Position numbers and translations under genes: made by a program
The notes under the pieces: generated by a model
What the model was told of the DNA's origin: nothing
Database searches by the model: none
The model's input: the letters and a program-made list of their open reading frames with translations, nothing else
Part shown: in pieces, positions 32,225 to 40,723 of the stretch
Layout of the letters: each line of letters starts with the position of its first letter
Position numbering within the stretch: position 1 is the stretch's first letter
Source of the DNA: Mesorhizobium sp. CU3
Lineage (GTDB): Bacteria > Pseudomonadota > Alphaproteobacteria > Rhizobiales > Rhizobiaceae
NCBI RefSeq assembly: GCF_006442965.1
Contig: NZ_VFWX01000025.1
Coordinates: 32,990 to 96,989, forward strand
Reading direction: 5' to 3'
Length of the DNA: 64,000 nucleotides

Positions 32225-33325
32225 CTAACCAACCACCTCTCGATACTCCCGCACCTCCCCGTCCTGCCCGCGAATACTCCAGACCTCCCCGTCGCGCCCC
32301 TCGATATGGCTTGCGTTGAGCGGCACCTTGCCGCCACCGTCGGGGAGATCGATCACATAGGTCGGGTTACAGATACCGGAGAGGCGGCGGCGCAACTCGG
32401 CGACCAACGCCTGCCCTTCGGCAATCGTGGTGCGGCGGTGCGCCATGCCGCGCGCCAGGTCGCCATGGTGCAGGTAATAGGGTTTGGCGCCGAGACGATA
32501 CATCAGCTCGCGGCAGAGCTCTTCCAGCACCTCGACGCGGTCGTTGACGCCCTTCAACAGGACGCTCTGGTTGAGCAGCACGAAGCCGGCCTGGCGCATC
32601 GTTCGGCAGGCCGTTTCGGCCGTTTCCGTCAGCTCACGCGGGTGGTTGAAGTGGGTGACGACCGTCACCATCAGCCGGCCCTGCAGCGCCGCGACCAGGC
32701 CTTCGGTGATGCGCGAGGGCAGCGCCACCGGCACGCGGGTGTGGATGCGCAGGAGCCTGAGATGCGGGATGGTTTCGAGGCGGGCGCGGATTTCGGCGAG
32801 TGCCTTGTCGGGCAGCGACAGCGGATCGCCGCCGGTCAGGATCACTTCGCGGATTTCCGGGTGCTCGGCGATATAGGCCAGCGCCGGCTCCAGGGCTTCG
32901 CGCGTATAGCCGCGGCCGATCGATGTCAGCGACTCCTTCCGGAAGCAGAAGCGGCAATAGACGGCGCATTGATAGGTGGGAAACAGAAGCACCCGGTCGG
33001 CATGACGGTGCGTCAGCCGCGGCACGGGGCTGAAGGCGTGGTCGCCAATCGGGTCGTCGAGCTCGCCCTCGGTGGCGACCAGCTCGTCGGGCGACGGGAT
33101 GACCTGGGCGCGGATCGGATCGTCGGGGTCGCTCCAGTCGATCAGGTCGAGATAGGGTTTCGGCACGCGCACCTTGTGGGCGGCAGCAGCTTCCTGCGCG
33201 GCTTCGCGCTCGGCGGGCGAGAGCGGAAGGGAAGCCAGGTCGCGGACATGGCGCACGCCGGCGCGGACATCGTCCTGCCAGATAGCGTCGGGGCTGGTGA
33301 CTGGATGCTTGAGGTCTGTGGTCAT
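32225..33325 (-). CDS. KamA-family radical SAM protein (lysine 2,3-aminomutase-like)
   Basis: A protein of 366 residues. The radical SAM cluster motif is Cys120-x3-Cys124-x2-Cys127 (CAVYCRFCFRKE), followed by REVILTGGDPLSL and a lysine-aminomutase-like barrel. The C-terminus keeps YYLHHGDLARGMAHRR and PTYVIDLPDGGGKVPL. Relatives either isomerise free lysine or make beta-lysine for EF-P (EpmB). No efp or epmA gene is visible here, so the role is open. Confidence 0.9.
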   Translation of the reverse strand: MTTDLKHPVTSPDAIWQDDVRAGVRHVRDLASLPLSPAEREAAQEAAAAHKVRVPKPYLDLIDWSDPDDPIRAQVIPSPDELVATEGELDDPIGDHAFSPVPRLTHRHADRVLLFPTYQCAVYCRFCFRKESLTSIGRGYTREALEPALAYIAEHPEIREVILTGGDPLSLPDKALAEIRARLETIPHLRLLRIHTRVPVALPSRITEGLVAALQGRLMVTVVTHFNHPRELTETAETACRTMRQAGFVLLNQSVLLKGVNDRVEVLEELCRELMYRLGAKPYYLHHGDLARGMAHRRTTIAEGQALVAELRRRLSGICNPTYVIDLPDGGGKVPLNASHIEGRDGEVWSIRGQDGEVREYREVVG

Positions 33326-33493
33326 TGGAGGCTCGACGATGTTTGCGCCGGGGTATCGGCCGAACGAGCGGCGGGGTCAACCGTTGGCCGCGCAGACAGG
33401 CGAAAGTCGCGCTTCCGCGCGCACCGACGCTTCGAGTGGTTGTTTTAGCGGAATGGCATTATTGTGCATCGTCAGTAGCTTCAGCGGATACAG

Positions 33494-34438
33494 ATGGATT
33501 TCAGCGCAGGCCATGGCTATCTCCTCATCGGCGGCCTCATCCTGGTCGGCGCCGGGCTGCTGATCATTTCGCTGATCGTCAATCTGCGCGTGGCGCACAG
33601 CGTGCGTGACGACGTGCGCCACCGCGAAAAGCTCCTTGAGTACTACCGCAACATCTTTTCGCAGCTCGGCGTCATCCTGATCGGCATCGGCGTGTCGCTG
33701 TTCATCTTCTTCTTCCAGCAGAACTACCAGGACCAGCGCCGACGCGAGACAGAGCTGCAGCAGGTGCTATCCAAGCTGGCGGCACGCCTGGCCCGCGGCG
33801 CGCCGGTGATCGAGACGCTTAGCGAGTTCGACGAGGTGCTGGACGAAGGCGGCGGCTATGTCGACCCCGAGCTCGGCGGCAAGAACACCGCGGTCAGCGC
33901 GCAGGGCGCGGCGCTCGGCAAGCAGGCCGCCAAGATCCTGCTGGTCGAGCGCGACGTCGATCTGCGCGACTTCGACATCCTCAACCTGTCGCGTGATTTC
34001 GAAACGACCTTCGTCGTCAACGAGCTCGATCCGGCGCTCTGGTTCAACATCGTGCGCGACGAGAGCGAGATCAAATACGCCACCACCCAGCTCGCGCTGG
34101 ACTACAAGGATCTGCAGGATTCGATCGGCGGCGAGCCTGCCGAGGTTGCGGTCGCCAATCCCGAGAAGGCGCAGAAAATCAAGAAGGAGGTGCTCGACAT
34201 CTTCTATGACGCCGACCTGTTACGACAGCGCAGCCGGCGCTTCCTTGCCCGCGCCTGCTGGCTGTTCAGCAAGGGCAAGGGCTTCGTCACCGCCGCCCCC
34301 GCCGCCGAGATCGAGCCGGATACGCGATCGCAGCAGGAATGGATCGACCGCGCCAGACCGCTGCTGACGCAGACGAAGTCCGGCAGCGGCGACTGCTTCA
34401 GGCTGCTGCACTACGGCCAGGCGCCCGGTGGCAGTTAA
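33494..34438 (+). CDS. Hypothetical protein with two N-terminal membrane helices
   Basis: A protein of 314 residues. Helices at about 8-29 and 55-74 (VILIGIGVSLFIFFF) enclose a charged loop. The rest is soluble, helical and acidic (RETELQQVLSKLAARLARGA, DLRDFDILNLSRDFETTFVV). No family recognised. It converges with the serine hydrolase gene; their stop codons overlap in a shared TTAA at 34435-34438. Confidence 0.7.
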   Translation: MDFSAGHGYLLIGGLILVGAGLLIISLIVNLRVAHSVRDDVRHREKLLEYYRNIFSQLGVILIGIGVSLFIFFFQQNYQDQRRRETELQQVLSKLAARLARGAPVIETLSEFDEVLDEGGGYVDPELGGKNTAVSAQGAALGKQAAKILLVERDVDLRDFDILNLSRDFETTFVVNELDPALWFNIVRDESEIKYATTQLALDYKDLQDSIGGEPAEVAVANPEKAQKIKKEVLDIFYDADLLRQRSRRFLARACWLFSKGKGFVTAAPAAEIEPDTRSQQEWIDRARPLLTQTKSGSGDCFRLLHYGQAPGGS

Positions 34439-35994
34439 TCCCCTACCCGCTGCAGGGTGCCCAGATGATTGTCATCGAGGAAGCCGATCGTCATCGCTTG
34501 CGCCTTGCCGTCGGGGTCGACGACGAAGCTGACGCCTGTCGGCCGGTCCGGCGTCTCGGCGTCGGGATTGGTCAGGAACAGGTCGCCGTCGTAATGCCTC
34601 AGCGGATAGGACCGGGCGCCTGACGGCCCGACCTTGAGCATGAGGCCGTCTCCCGCGCCCGACACGACGGCGCCGCCGATGAAGTCGTTGGTGTAGCGGC
34701 CGGCATAAGCGCTGGCCGGTCGAGCCGATCTCGCCGGCGACGGCGGCTTGGCATAGGCGGCCTTGGCCGCCTCGACCACCGGGCCGAACATGCCGTTGTA
34801 GATCGCGTCCCAGGCCTTGACCCAGTCCTTGCCTACCGAACCGTCGAAGACGAGGTCGGCGAAGCTGTCGGACAGCCCCTCCGGCACGCCGGTCGGGAAG
34901 GCGTTGGTGAGGACGACGATGCCGAGCTTCTCCTTCGGGAACAGCGTCACCACCGTGCGCGCGCCGACGCTGAAGGCCCCGGCATGGCCCCAGCTCAAGC
35001 CGTGACGGCCGAATTCGACGTTCCAGCCGAGGCCGTAGAAGGACTCGCCGCCGGAGACGGGGTTCTTGCCACGTGTCATCAGCGGCACATGCGTCTGGTC
35101 GAGCGCATCGGCGGCAATCAGCGTCTTGCCGGCGTAGACGCCGTTGCCGAGCACAAGGCGCATCCATTGAGACAGATCGCGCGCAGTGGAACTGACGCCG
35201 CCGGCCGGCGCCTGCGCATCCGGATCGCGCTTGATCTCCGCGGCCCAGGCGCCGTCGACCCTGACATGGAGCGCGGCACGGTTCGCGTGCTTGACGAAGT
35301 CCGCCAGACGCGAGCTGGTCGAGATCATGCCGAGCGGGCGATAGAGTTTTTCCTCGGCAACATCCTCCCACGGCTTGCCGGTCGGCATCGCAGCGGCGAC
35401 GGCGCCCTCGGTCAGGCCGAAATTCGAGTAGGAATAGCCGGCGCGGAAGCTCGACGAAGGCGGCACGAAGCGCAGCCGGTGCAGGATTGTGGCGCGGTCG
35501 TAGCCGATGTCCTCGAGATCGTCGCCCGCGGTGCCCGGCAGACCGCTGCGATGCGCAAACAGGTCGCGGATGGTGAGTTGGCTGGTCGGATAGGGATCGG
35601 CCAACCGGAAGGCAGGGTCGAGGTCGGCGATCCTGGAATCCCAGGACACGATACCTTCGCCGACCAGCGCCGCCACGACGGTTGCCGAGACCGGCTTGGA
35701 CAGCGAGGCAATCTGGAACACCGTGTCGGCGTCGACGGTCTCCGGCTTGCCGGCCTCGCGAAGCCCGAAACCCTTGAGATAGATCACCTTGTCGTCATGC
35801 ACGACGGCGATGGCGAGACCCGGCACGCCGCCGTCCGCGACGATGGCCTTGGCGAGCGCCTCGAGCTCGGGCAAGGCGGCAGCGACGCGCTCGGGCGTGA
35901 CGGGATCGGCCTGGGCCGCATGCGGCCACAGCGCCAGCAGGGCGACGAAGGCGGCAATCGTCAAATGACAGAGATTCCGATCAAGCCGCATCAC
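34435..35994 (-). CDS. Secreted serine hydrolase, class C beta-lactamase fold
   Basis: A protein of 519 residues with a signal peptide (AQA-DP near residue 29). The catalytic tetrad Ser97-x2-Lys100 (SLSK), Tyr188-Ser-Asn190, and a late HAG motif in WGHAGAFSVG match penicillin-binding-protein-like esterases or D-amino peptidases. A C-terminal extension of about 100 residues is DUF3471-like. The substrate is unknown; a true beta-lactamase role is unlikely for this subgroup. Confidence 0.88.
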   Translation of the reverse strand: MMRLDRNLCHLTIAAFVALLALWPHAAQADPVTPERVAAALPELEALAKAIVADGGVPGLAIAVVHDDKVIYLKGFGLREAGKPETVDADTVFQIASLSKPVSATVVAALVGEGIVSWDSRIADLDPAFRLADPYPTSQLTIRDLFAHRSGLPGTAGDDLEDIGYDRATILHRLRFVPPSSSFRAGYSYSNFGLTEGAVAAAMPTGKPWEDVAEEKLYRPLGMISTSSRLADFVKHANRAALHVRVDGAWAAEIKRDPDAQAPAGGVSSTARDLSQWMRLVLGNGVYAGKTLIAADALDQTHVPLMTRGKNPVSGGESFYGLGWNVEFGRHGLSWGHAGAFSVGARTVVTLFPKEKLGIVVLTNAFPTGVPEGLSDSFADLVFDGSVGKDWVKAWDAIYNGMFGPVVEAAKAAYAKPPSPARSARPASAYAGRYTNDFIGGAVVSGAGDGLMLKVGPSGARSYPLRHYDGDLFLTNPDAETPDRPTGVSFVVDPDGKAQAMTIGFLDDNHLGTLQRVGD

Positions 35995-36072
35995 GCGCCT
36001 CCTCCCTTCCCTGCATTCACCCCACGATTGTACAGGCCGGCGCTTTAGCGGCCAAGCCTTTGCCAGAGAGCC

Positions 36073-36477
36073 TCACCTCTCGAACTTGCGGATCGCCTCC
36101 GCGGTGACCGGCGTGAAGAAATTGACCAGGTTGCCGTCCGGGTCGCGGAACAGCAGAGAGCGATTGCCCCACGGCATGGTCGTCGGTCTCTGGACCACCG
36201 CCTCGTCCAGACTTTCGGCGAGCCGTCGGTATTCCGCATCGACATCGGCGACGCGGAATTCGATGATCGCGCTGCGGTTGGCGGCGGGCTGCGCGACATG
36301 GTCGCCGCCAAAGAGCTGCAGGGTGCGCGTGCTGCCGATCGCCAGGGTGCCGGCCGCGGTGATCAGCTCGGCGAAATCCTCGGTGTAGAGCGTCAGCTTC
36401 GCGCCGATGACTTCTTCGTAGAAATCGACGAGACGCTTGACGTCGGCGGTGATGATGCGGGTCGAAACGAAATTCAT
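36073..36477 (-). CDS. Glyoxalase/VOC-superfamily protein
   Basis: A protein of 134 residues with two beta-alpha-beta-beta-beta modules: STRIITADVKRLVDFYEEVI at the start and IIEFRVADVDAEYRRLAE with RDPDGNLVNFFTP at the end. Metal ligands are not fully typical, so it may be a binding protein rather than an enzyme. AAGGAG precedes the ATG. Divergent from a WYL-type regulator with a clear operator between. Confidence 0.88.
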   Translation of the reverse strand: MNFVSTRIITADVKRLVDFYEEVIGAKLTLYTEDFAELITAAGTLAIGSTRTLQLFGGDHVAQPAANRSAIIEFRVADVDAEYRRLAESLDEAVVQRPTTMPWGNRSLLFRDPDGNLVNFFTPVTAEAIRKFER

Positions 36478-36538
36478 TGAGTCTTCTCCTTGAGTCAGCG
36501 GCGGCAGTTGAGGCGCCATACCCGCCTTGTGGACCCTT

Positions 36539-36564
36539 CCTGTTGCCAGCATAGTGGCAACAGG
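36539..36564. promoter_or_regulatory. Perfect palindromic operator of the WYL regulator
   Basis: CCTGTTGCCA-N6-TGGCAACAGG is an exact 10-bp inverted repeat in the gap between the VOC gene and the WYL regulator. It ends in the regulator's ribosome-binding AGGAG (36562-36566), so a bound regulator would block its own expression and probably the VOC promoter. Confidence 0.75.
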
Positions 36565-36573
36565 AGACATGCC

Positions 36574-37272
36574 TTGCGCCGCGCCGACCGACTGTTCCAG
36601 ATCATCCAGATCATGCGGCGCGAGAGCCGGCCGATCACCGCCAGCCAGATCGCCGAGGAGTTGGAGACCTCGCGGCGCTCCGTCTATCGCGACATCGCCG
36701 ACCTGATCGGACAGCGTGTGCCGATCCGGGGCGAAGCCGGCCTCGGCTATGTGCTCGACCGCGACTACGACATGCCGCCGCTGATGCTGACGCCGGACGA
36801 GCTGGAGGCCGCGGTGCTCGGCGCGCAATGGGTCGCCGACAAGGGCGATGCCGTGCTGGCCGGGGCGGCACGCGATCTCATCGCCAAGATTGCCACGGTC
36901 GTGCCGGAGCGGCTGCGCCCCTTCGTCAGCGATCCGAGCGTCGGCGCGCCGCTTGCACGGGCCGAGGCGCCGGCGGACGGGCTCGACATCGCCCGCGCCC
37001 GGGCCGCGATCCGCAAAGGCCACAAGATCCGCATCCGCTACCGCGACGAGCTGGACAGGACAAGCGAGCGCGTCATCTGGCCGACGATGATCGGCTATGC
37101 CGAGACGGTACGGCTCATCGCCGCCTGGTGCGAGCTGCGCCAGGATTTCCGCCATTTCCGCACGGACAGGATTTTCGCCGCGGAGTTCCTAGACGAGCGC
37201 TTCGGGCGCCCAGGCGAGCTGCGCAGCCGCTGGAAGCGCTACATGGAGGCGCAGGGGCTGCGGCTGCCTTAG
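36574..37272 (+). CDS. YafY-type HTH-WYL transcriptional regulator
   Basis: A protein of 232 residues. N-terminal HTH_11 (RADRLFQIIQIMRRESRPIT, QIAEELETSRRSVYRDIADL), then a WYL domain (about 130-215; KIRIRYRDELDRTSERVIWP, RLIAAWCELRQDFRHFRTDR). The start is TTG at 36574, seven bases after AGGAG; the nearby ATG at 36569 is in another frame. Divergent from VOC, the usual pairing. Confidence 0.9.
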   Translation: MRRADRLFQIIQIMRRESRPITASQIAEELETSRRSVYRDIADLIGQRVPIRGEAGLGYVLDRDYDMPPLMLTPDELEAAVLGAQWVADKGDAVLAGAARDLIAKIATVVPERLRPFVSDPSVGAPLARAEAPADGLDIARARAAIRKGHKIRIRYRDELDRTSERVIWPTMIGYAETVRLIAAWCELRQDFRHFRTDRIFAAEFLDERFGRPGELRSRWKRYMEAQGLRLP

Positions 37273-37332
37273 CGCGTTTCAATCGACCGGCGCGATCTTT
37301 TCAGGCAATCTCCTTTGCAAGGGAGGATCACC

Positions 37333-38988
37333 ATGACCGACAGGCCGGCGCTGCCGCGCTATGAGGACACCGTCGCGCGCTTCCGCATCGAGGACGAGAT
37401 CGCGCGGCTTCACGGCGATCCGGCCACCGGGATCAACGCTTACGTCGAATGCTGCGGCCGCTATACCGGCCAGAACCGCCTGGCGCTGCGCGCGATCTCG
37501 TCGGCTGGCCAGCTGCGCGAATTCTCCTTCGACGATCTCGCCGACATGTCCGGCCGCGTTGGCACCATGCTGAAGGGTTTCGGCGTCGGCCCCGGCGATG
37601 TCGTGGCCGGCATGCTGCCGCGCATTCCGGAGCTGGTGGCGCTGATCCTCGGCGCGTGGCGCGTCGGCGCGGTCTACCAGCCGCTGTTCACCGCCTTCGG
37701 CCCGAAGGCGATCGAGCATCGGCTGAGCTACAGCAAGGCCAGGCTGGTGGTGACCAACCCGGCCAACCGCGGCAAGCTCGACGAGGTGGAAACCCGTCCG
37801 CGCATCGCCACCATCCTTGGCGGAGGCGACGCCCTGCCCCAAGGCGATATCGATTTTCGCGCAGCACTTGCCGCCGCCTCGCCCGATTGCGAACCGGTAA
37901 TGCGCAAGGGCTCGGACCTGTTCATGATGATGTCGACCTCCGGCACCACCGGTCATCCCAAGGGCGTGCCGGTGCCGCTCAACGCTCTGCTCGCCTTCGG
38001 CGCCTATATGCGCGACGCGATCGGGCTTCGCGGCGACGACGTCTTCTGGAACATCGCCGATCCCGGCTGGGCCTATGGGCTCTACTACGCCATCACCGGG
38101 CCATTGCAGCTCGGCATCGCCACGACATTCTACGAAGGCGCCTTCAACGCCAGGTCGACCTACGACATCATCGAGAGGCTCGGCGTCACCAGCCTTGCCG
38201 GCTCGCCCACCGCCTATCGGCTCTTGATGGCGGAAGGCGCGGAAGCGGCGGCTCGCGTGAAAGGAAAACTGCGCGTGGTGAGCAGCGCCGGCGAGCCGCT
38301 CAACCCGGAAGTGATCCGCTGGTTCGACGCCAACCTCGCGGCCCCCATACATGACCATTACGGCCAGACCGAAAACGGCATGATGGTCAACAACCATCAT
38401 GGCCTGACGCATACCGTCCGCGCCGGCTCGGCCGGTTTCGCCATGCCCGGCTACCGCATGGTTGTGCTGGATGACGCAGGCAACGAGCTCGGCCCGAACC
38501 AGCCGGGCATTCTCGCGGTCGACATCGCCAACTCGCCGCTGCGCTGGTTCGACGGCTACCACCAGGCCGAGACGCCGGCGATCGCCGGCGGCTATTACCG
38601 CACCGGCGACACGGTGGAGTACGAGCGGGACGGCTCGGTCTCCTTCATCGGCCGGGCCGACGACGTGATCACCTCGGCCGGCTACCGCATCGGACCCTTC
38701 GACGTCGAAAGCGCGCTGATCGAGCATCCGGCAGTGAACGAAGCGGCGGTGATCGGCGTTCCCGACCCGCAGCGCACCGAATTCGTCAAGGCCTTCGTGG
38801 TGCTTTCGCCCGCCTTCAAGGGCAGCGAGGCATTGGCCGAGGAACTCGCCCAGCATGTGAAGAAGCGGCTCTCGGCACATTCCTATCCGCGCGAGGTCGA
38901 GTTCGTGGCCGAGCTGCCGAAGACGCCGAGCGGCAAGATCCAGCGGTTCTTGCTGCGCAAGGCGGAGGTGGAGAAGCGGAAGGCATGA
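37333..38988 (+). CDS. Acyl-CoA synthetase (acetyl-CoA-synthetase-like)
   Basis: A protein of 551 residues of the ANL superfamily. The phosphate-binding loop (MSTSGTTGHPKGVP), the adenine motif (HDHYGQTENG), YRTGDTVEYERDG, and the C-terminal catalytic lysine region (PKTPSGKIQRFLL) are all present. It activates a short- or medium-chain acid to its CoA ester. GGGAGG lies before the ATG at 37333. No catabolic partner is adjacent. Confidence 0.9.
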   Translation: MTDRPALPRYEDTVARFRIEDEIARLHGDPATGINAYVECCGRYTGQNRLALRAISSAGQLREFSFDDLADMSGRVGTMLKGFGVGPGDVVAGMLPRIPELVALILGAWRVGAVYQPLFTAFGPKAIEHRLSYSKARLVVTNPANRGKLDEVETRPRIATILGGGDALPQGDIDFRAALAAASPDCEPVMRKGSDLFMMMSTSGTTGHPKGVPVPLNALLAFGAYMRDAIGLRGDDVFWNIADPGWAYGLYYAITGPLQLGIATTFYEGAFNARSTYDIIERLGVTSLAGSPTAYRLLMAEGAEAAARVKGKLRVVSSAGEPLNPEVIRWFDANLAAPIHDHYGQTENGMMVNNHHGLTHTVRAGSAGFAMPGYRMVVLDDAGNELGPNQPGILAVDIANSPLRWFDGYHQAETPAIAGGYYRTGDTVEYERDGSVSFIGRADDVITSAGYRIGPFDVESALIEHPAVNEAAVIGVPDPQRTEFVKAFVVLSPAFKGSEALAEELAQHVKKRLSAHSYPREVEFVAELPKTPSGKIQRFLLRKAEVEKRKA

Positions 38989-39070
38989 AGGCGCTTTCGG
39001 CCTTGTTTTAGCCTGATCTTGTCACCAAACATCGGGATGTCATTGGCTCGGGCTTAGCGGGGATTCTTCA

Positions 39071-39964
39071 ATGCGGTTGGTCTTGACACTTCTGTTGACG
39101 CTTTCGGCCGGAGCGGCATACGCGGCCTCGCCGGAGGACGACTATGTCGCGACGCGCGACAAGGCGATCGCCGACATCACCGCCCAGGAAAGCGCCAACA
39201 CGGCGATCGAGACGATCGATGCACAGAACGAGAAGGCGCTGGCCGACCTGCAGCAGCGGCTCTCCGCCATTCTCGGCCCGCTTTCGGTCAAAGGCTTTCC
39301 GACGACCGGCACCAACAACATCGAAAGCCTGAATTCCTCGGACATCGGCTACGGCATGCTCGACGGCTTGCGCTACGCCCAGAGCGAGGACGGCCCGAGC
39401 ATCGTGGCCTCGACGCGCGGGCTGACCGAGCGCTGGCTGAAATCCAAATCGGACGAGACGGAAGCCGATTTCAAGCTGCCCGCCGCCATCGGCGATGCGC
39501 TTAAACTCGACAATTTCTACACCCAGGCGATCGGCAGCGATGCGGCCTTCTCCGGCACGCTCGACTTCCAGGTGACGAAGCCCGCCGGCGCCGATGTGGC
39601 GGTTGCCCGGCTCGGCGGCTGGACGCAGGATGTCGGGCCGATCTACGACCAGCATGTCGTCGTCGCGGTGGTAAAGGGCGACCGCGTTCTGATCGCCGAG
39701 GCGCCCGCCGCGCCGGCCGTTCCCAAGATCGCCGCCTGCGATTCCATCTGGGCCGCGGCCGACGCCGCCGCGCAGAAGACGCAGCAGGCCGACCAAGGCG
39801 CGGACCAGGACGATTCCAGCGGCACCGATGCCGCCAACGCGCTTTGGGAAAAGGGCGACGCCGACTATCGCGCCTGCATGGCCCAGCGCCTGCCCGGCGA
39901 TCCGGCCTTCGCCGGATTGCTCAAGCAGGCGCAGGACCTCGCCGACGCCATGGCGGGCAAGTAG
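39071..39964 (+). CDS. Exported hypothetical protein
   Basis: A protein of 297 residues with a signal peptide (AYA-AS near 19) and no further membrane segment. Mostly helical with a beta part in the middle (GTLDFQVTKPAGADVAVARL, DQHVVVAVVKGDRVLIAEAP), then an Ala/Gln/Asp-rich stretch. Two cysteines lie in the C-terminal third. No family recognised. It is 13 bp before a glutamine amidotransferase gene, so cotranscription is likely. Confidence 0.7.
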   Translation: MRLVLTLLLTLSAGAAYAASPEDDYVATRDKAIADITAQESANTAIETIDAQNEKALADLQQRLSAILGPLSVKGFPTTGTNNIESLNSSDIGYGMLDGLRYAQSEDGPSIVASTRGLTERWLKSKSDETEADFKLPAAIGDALKLDNFYTQAIGSDAAFSGTLDFQVTKPAGADVAVARLGGWTQDVGPIYDQHVVVAVVKGDRVLIAEAPAAPAVPKIAACDSIWAAADAAAQKTQQADQGADQDDSSGTDAANALWEKGDADYRACMAQRLPGDPAFAGLLKQAQDLADAMAGK

Positions 39965-39977
39965 TCGCGAGGTGGGG

Positions 39978-40658
39978 ATGAAGCGCATCCTTCTCGTCAG
40001 GCATACGGAAGAGCCGGGCGACGATCATGCCGAGACGACGCTCAAGGCGAACGGCCATGCGGTCACCACGGTGATGCCGTTCAAGGGCGAGCCGATCGAT
40101 CTCGACGCCGTCGACGGCGCCGTGATCTATGGCGGCCCGTTCAACGTCTTCGATACCGACAAGCATACCTTCCTCCACGACGAGGCGAGGTTGATCGGGC
40201 ATTGCCTGGACAACGGCCTGCCGCTGCTCGGCATCTGCCAAGGCGCGCAGCAGATCGCCTGGCACCTGGGCGCCAATGTCGGGCCGGTGGAAAGCGGCAT
40301 CAGGGAGTTCGGCTATTTCGAGATCGCCCCCACGGATGACGCCGGCGATTTCCTCGACCGGCCGCTGTTCCTGCCGCAGAACCATTTCCATACGTTCGAC
40401 CTGCCTGTGGGCGCCGTGCATCTCGCTTCAAGCGAGATTTTTCCCAATCAGGCGTTCCGGATCGGCGATACGATATACGGGTTGCAATTCCACGCCGAAC
40501 AGGGTCCGGCCGGTTTTCGCCGCTGGCAGGACAGGCAAGGCGCGCCCTACGGAACGCCCGGCGCGCAGGAGCGCGGCGAGCAGGACAGGCTGATGCAGGC
40601 CCACCACTCGGCACAGTTTGCCTGGTTCAGCGGCTTCGTGAGCAAGCTGTTCGGCTGA
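39978..40658 (+). CDS. Class I glutamine amidotransferase-like protein
   Basis: A protein of 226 residues with an intact triad: nucleophile Cys87 (GICQGAQQIA), His172 and Glu174 (LQFHAEQG). Stand-alone members hydrolyse glutamine or gamma-glutamyl compounds. The N-terminus MKRILLVRHTEEPGDDH is usual for this subgroup. The start at 39978 is preceded by GAGGTGGGG; an overlapping longer frame inside the previous gene is not plausible. Confidence 0.88.
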   Translation: MKRILLVRHTEEPGDDHAETTLKANGHAVTTVMPFKGEPIDLDAVDGAVIYGGPFNVFDTDKHTFLHDEARLIGHCLDNGLPLLGICQGAQQIAWHLGANVGPVESGIREFGYFEIAPTDDAGDFLDRPLFLPQNHFHTFDLPVGAVHLASSEIFPNQAFRIGDTIYGLQFHAEQGPAGFRRWQDRQGAPYGTPGAQERGEQDRLMQAHHSAQFAWFSGFVSKLFG

Positions 40659-40690
40659 AGCCGTGTGCTCCTGGCGGTTCGCATCCTGAC

Positions 40691-40713
40691 GGAAACCCGC
40701 TGAACGGGTTTCC
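40691..40713. terminator. Hairpin between convergent genes
   Basis: GGAAACCCG-N5-CGGGTTTCC is a perfect 9-bp stem in the 65-bp gap between the amidotransferase (+) and the coiled-coil gene (-). No T tract, so it is probably a bidirectional structure. Confidence 0.5.
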
Positions 40714-40723
40714 GGAAACGGCC

